7,069 nt of DNA, from the NCBI GenBank assembly GCA_023300205.1, contig JALZVD010000165.1, positions 1 to 7,069 on the forward strand, written 5' to 3'. Within the stretch, counting starts at the first letter, position 1, and each line of letters begins with the position of its first letter. The notes below the pieces were generated by a model. That model worked only from the letters and a program-made list of their open reading frames with translations, was not told where the DNA came from and ran no database searches. Below, piece by piece: positions 5,540 to 7,069 of this stretch. The position numbers were made by a program, and so were the translations under genes. Source of the DNA: Akkermansiaceae bacterium. GTDB lineage: Bacteria > Verrucomicrobiota > Verrucomicrobiia > Verrucomicrobiales > Akkermansiaceae.

Positions 5540-6418
5540 ATGTTTAAGGGAACTTTCACGGCTATAGTTACTCCATTTAAGGATGGAAAGGTGGATGAGG
5601 CGGCATTCCGTAAGCTTATCGATTTTCAGATCGAGGGTGGTGTGGAGGGTATTGTGCCTGTGGGTACGACGGGGGAGTCTCCTACGCTGGGGAGGAAGGA
5701 GCATCTTGAGGTGATCCGTGTGGCTGTGGAGCATGTGGCTGGTAGGGTGCTGGTGATAGCGGGTACTGGGGCGAATGCTACGGCTGAGGCGATTTATTTA
5801 ACCCAGGAGGCTGAGAAGCTAGGAGTGGATGGTTCACTACAGGTGACGCCGTATTATAACAAGCCTTCTCAGGAGGGTTTGTATCAGCATTTTAAGACTG
5901 TGGCTGAGTGTACGAAGTTGCCGATTATGTTGTATTCTGTTCCTGGTAGGTCGGTGGTTAGCATAGAGCCAGAGACTGCGGGTCGCTTGGCGAAAGATTG
6001 TGTGAATATTTTATCGATCAAGGAAGCGGGTGGTGATCCAGAGCGAGTGAATGCACTTAAGTCTGCGCTGCCAGATGGTTTTCCTATCTTGTGTGGTGAT
6101 GATCCTTTAACAGTAGATTTTATGAAGCGCGGAGCTGTGGGCTTGGTGTCAGTGGCGTCTAACATTATTCCGCGTGCGATGTCTGATCTGGTGCGTGCGA
6201 TGAATTCTAACAACATGGCGGGCGCGAAGGTAATCCATGCTGAGTATGAGCCACTGATGAGTACTCTTATGGGAGTTGATACTAATCCTGTGCCTATTAA
6301 GGCTGCGGTATTTCTGATGGGGATGTGTGAGCAGGAGATAAGGCTGCCGTTGGTGACGTTAACAGATGCGAATATGACGACTGTTAGAGGGCTTTTAGAG
6401 CAATTTAAGTTAGTCTAG
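5540..6418 (+). CDS. dapA: 4-hydroxy-tetrahydrodipicolinate synthase
   Basis: Condenses pyruvate with aspartate semialdehyde, the first committed step toward diaminopimelate and lysine, in the cytosol as a (beta/alpha)8-barrel enzyme. From the ATG at 5540 the protein is 292 residues, the usual DapA length, and begins MFKGTFTAIVTPF as expected for the first barrel strand. Active-site residues are all present: VGTTGES (41-47) with T43 and T44, TPYYNKPS (103-110) with Y106, Y132 in LYSVPGR with R137, and K161 in SIKEAGG as the Schiff-base lysine. An in-frame GTG at 5519 would add seven residues (MRDHKRC) that are not part of the family, so I reject that start. No properly spaced Shine-Dalgarno is seen; see the promoter entry for possible leaderless expression. 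It is divergent from the GGQ protein gene and is followed after 36 bp by an unknown exported protein. No dapB or other lys/dap gene is in the window. Confidence 0.95.
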   Translation: MFKGTFTAIVTPFKDGKVDEAAFRKLIDFQIEGGVEGIVPVGTTGESPTLGRKEHLEVIRVAVEHVAGRVLVIAGTGANATAEAIYLTQEAEKLGVDGSLQVTPYYNKPSQEGLYQHFKTVAECTKLPIMLYSVPGRSVVSIEPETAGRLAKDCVNILSIKEAGGDPERVNALKSALPDGFPILCGDDPLTVDFMKRGAVGLVSVASNIIPRAMSDLVRAMNSNNMAGAKVIHAEYEPLMSTLMGVDTNPVPIKAAVFLMGMCEQEIRLPLVTLTDANMTTVRGLLEQFKLV

Positions 6419-6454
6419 TAGTTAGAAATTAAACTTGAGGATAGAGTAATAATT

Positions 6455-7018
6455 ATGAAAAAAAGTGTATTAACGTTAGCGATGTTAGCAATGAATGTGG
6501 TTGCAGAGCCAGTTGAAGTGGCTCCTGTAGCTCCGGTAGTGGAGCAGGTAGATAAGGTTGTTGAGAAGGAGTTTACGATCCAGGAGACATCCGCTAAGAT
6601 CACGTCTGTTCTGGAGGCTGCTTTTAGTGCGGCGGCATCTGTAAAGGATGAGGCGACATTAGCAGCAGCAGGTGTGAAGCTGGATGAGTTATCTATAGAG
6701 CTTTTGGCTCTGGAGCCACAGTTAGATGCTACGGCTAAGCCGGATGATAAGCAGATGAAGGAGGCTGCGGTAAACTTTGTGCGTATGACTGAGAAGGTTT
6801 CTAAGCAGATGCAGGCAATGATGGCGAATAAGTTAGCTGGTGAATTAGAGAAAGGTAGGGAGGCTCAGTTTATGAATTTCCTTAAGGCGTCTGCTCCGGT
6901 GAAGTTGAAGATGGATGCTTTAATGCCACCTGCGAAGTTGAATCAGTTTGTGAAGGAGATCAAGGCTGAGCAGGCTGCAGCTGCGGGTGCTGAGAAGGCG
7001 GCAGGAGCTTCTGAGTAG
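6455..7018 (+). CDS. Exported alanine-rich helical protein of unknown function
   Basis: 187-residue protein that I cannot assign to a family. It begins MKKSVLTLAMLAMNVVA, a short signal peptide with probable cleavage after A17 (VVA-EP), so it is likely periplasmic or secreted. A Pro/Val/Glu-rich spacer (18-39) follows. The rest (about 41-172) is predicted by eye to be largely alpha-helical, rich in Ala, Lys, Glu and Met, for example around KEAAVNFVRMTEKVSKQMQAM (102-122). The tail (170-187) is Ala/Gly-rich. There are no cysteines and no tryptophans, which suits a small soluble helical bundle. The start is chosen because it places the signal peptide; a purine stretch GAGGATAGAG lies upstream but is spaced rather far from the ATG. 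It lies 36 bp after dapA on the same strand with no visible terminator between, so read-through from dapA is likely. A role in lysine synthesis is not implied. Confidence 0.75.
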   Translation: MKKSVLTLAMLAMNVVAEPVEVAPVAPVVEQVDKVVEKEFTIQETSAKITSVLEAAFSAAASVKDEATLAAAGVKLDELSIELLALEPQLDATAKPDDKQMKEAAVNFVRMTEKVSKQMQAMMANKLAGELEKGREAQFMNFLKASAPVKLKMDALMPPAKLNQFVKEIKAEQAAAAGAEKAAGASE

Positions 7019-7069
7019 GGGGGTGTATTTAAGGACTTAATTTTAGAGGGAGTACTAGAAGTGGTTAGA
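7019..7069. other. Short 3' flank without identifiable features
   Basis: The final 51 bases after the exported protein gene contain no ATG, no convincing hairpin with a T-run and no recognisable gene start on the plus strand. They may lead to a gene beyond the window. Confidence 0.5.

Noticed and set aside
5884..6216. Minus-strand open frame inside dapA
   Set aside because: Antisense shadow of a complete DapA with all active-site residues; no motif of its own.
1..7069. CRISPR array, tRNA, rRNA, insertion sequence or prophage
   Set aside because: No regularly spaced repeats, tRNA-like cloverleaf, transposase motifs or terminal inverted repeats were noticed; nearly all sequence is occupied by the eight genes described.

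Overview
This window carries eight genes and reads as bacterial chromosome of moderate GC content. Signal peptides, a bacterial-type DapA and tightly packed genes support this. The mix of a plant-CslA/CslC-like GT2 synthase, DUF547, a NosR/NapH-type iron-sulfur protein and a stand-alone GGQ protein, with few convincing Shine-Dalgarno sites, suggests an environmental Gram-negative lineage. Verrucomicrobiota is my best guess; this is inference from general protein character, not from a marker gene.

Left part (1-1885, minus strand): a processive family-2 glycosyltransferase, cut by the left edge, lies downstream of a secreted DUF547 protein. They may be co-transcribed. An 83-bp gap with a small inverted repeat separates them.

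Centre (1886-5024): a 202-bp A/T-rich divergent spacer leads into a compact plus-strand three-gene redox unit. It consists of a FAD/NAD(P)-dependent oxidoreductase, a polytopic membrane protein with two 4Fe-4S ferredoxin clusters (NosR/NapH/CcoG-like), and a 67-residue acidic protein with four cysteines. The first junction is a 1-bp gap and the second a 1-base TAATG overlap, so the three are probably translated together. The likely theme is electron transfer from NAD(P)H through FAD to membrane iron-sulfur centres. The small third protein matches nothing I know and is the most plausible undescribed element here.

Right part (5034-7069): a minus-strand release-factor-like GGQ protein (ribosome-rescue type) converges on the redox unit with only 9 bp between. 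It shares a roughly 100-bp divergent spacer with dapA, which encodes 4-hydroxy-tetrahydrodipicolinate synthase of lysine and peptidoglycan biosynthesis. That spacer holds a purine-rich tract with a perfect 14-bp tandem duplication and a -35/-10-like pair placed so that dapA could be leaderless. A secreted, helical, alanine-rich protein of unknown function follows dapA. The last 51 bases hold nothing I can identify.

The plus strand is enriched in G in sampled segments whichever way the genes run, except for a short C-rich patch near 3361-3480. No tRNA, rRNA, CRISPR array, insertion sequence or phage gene is visible.
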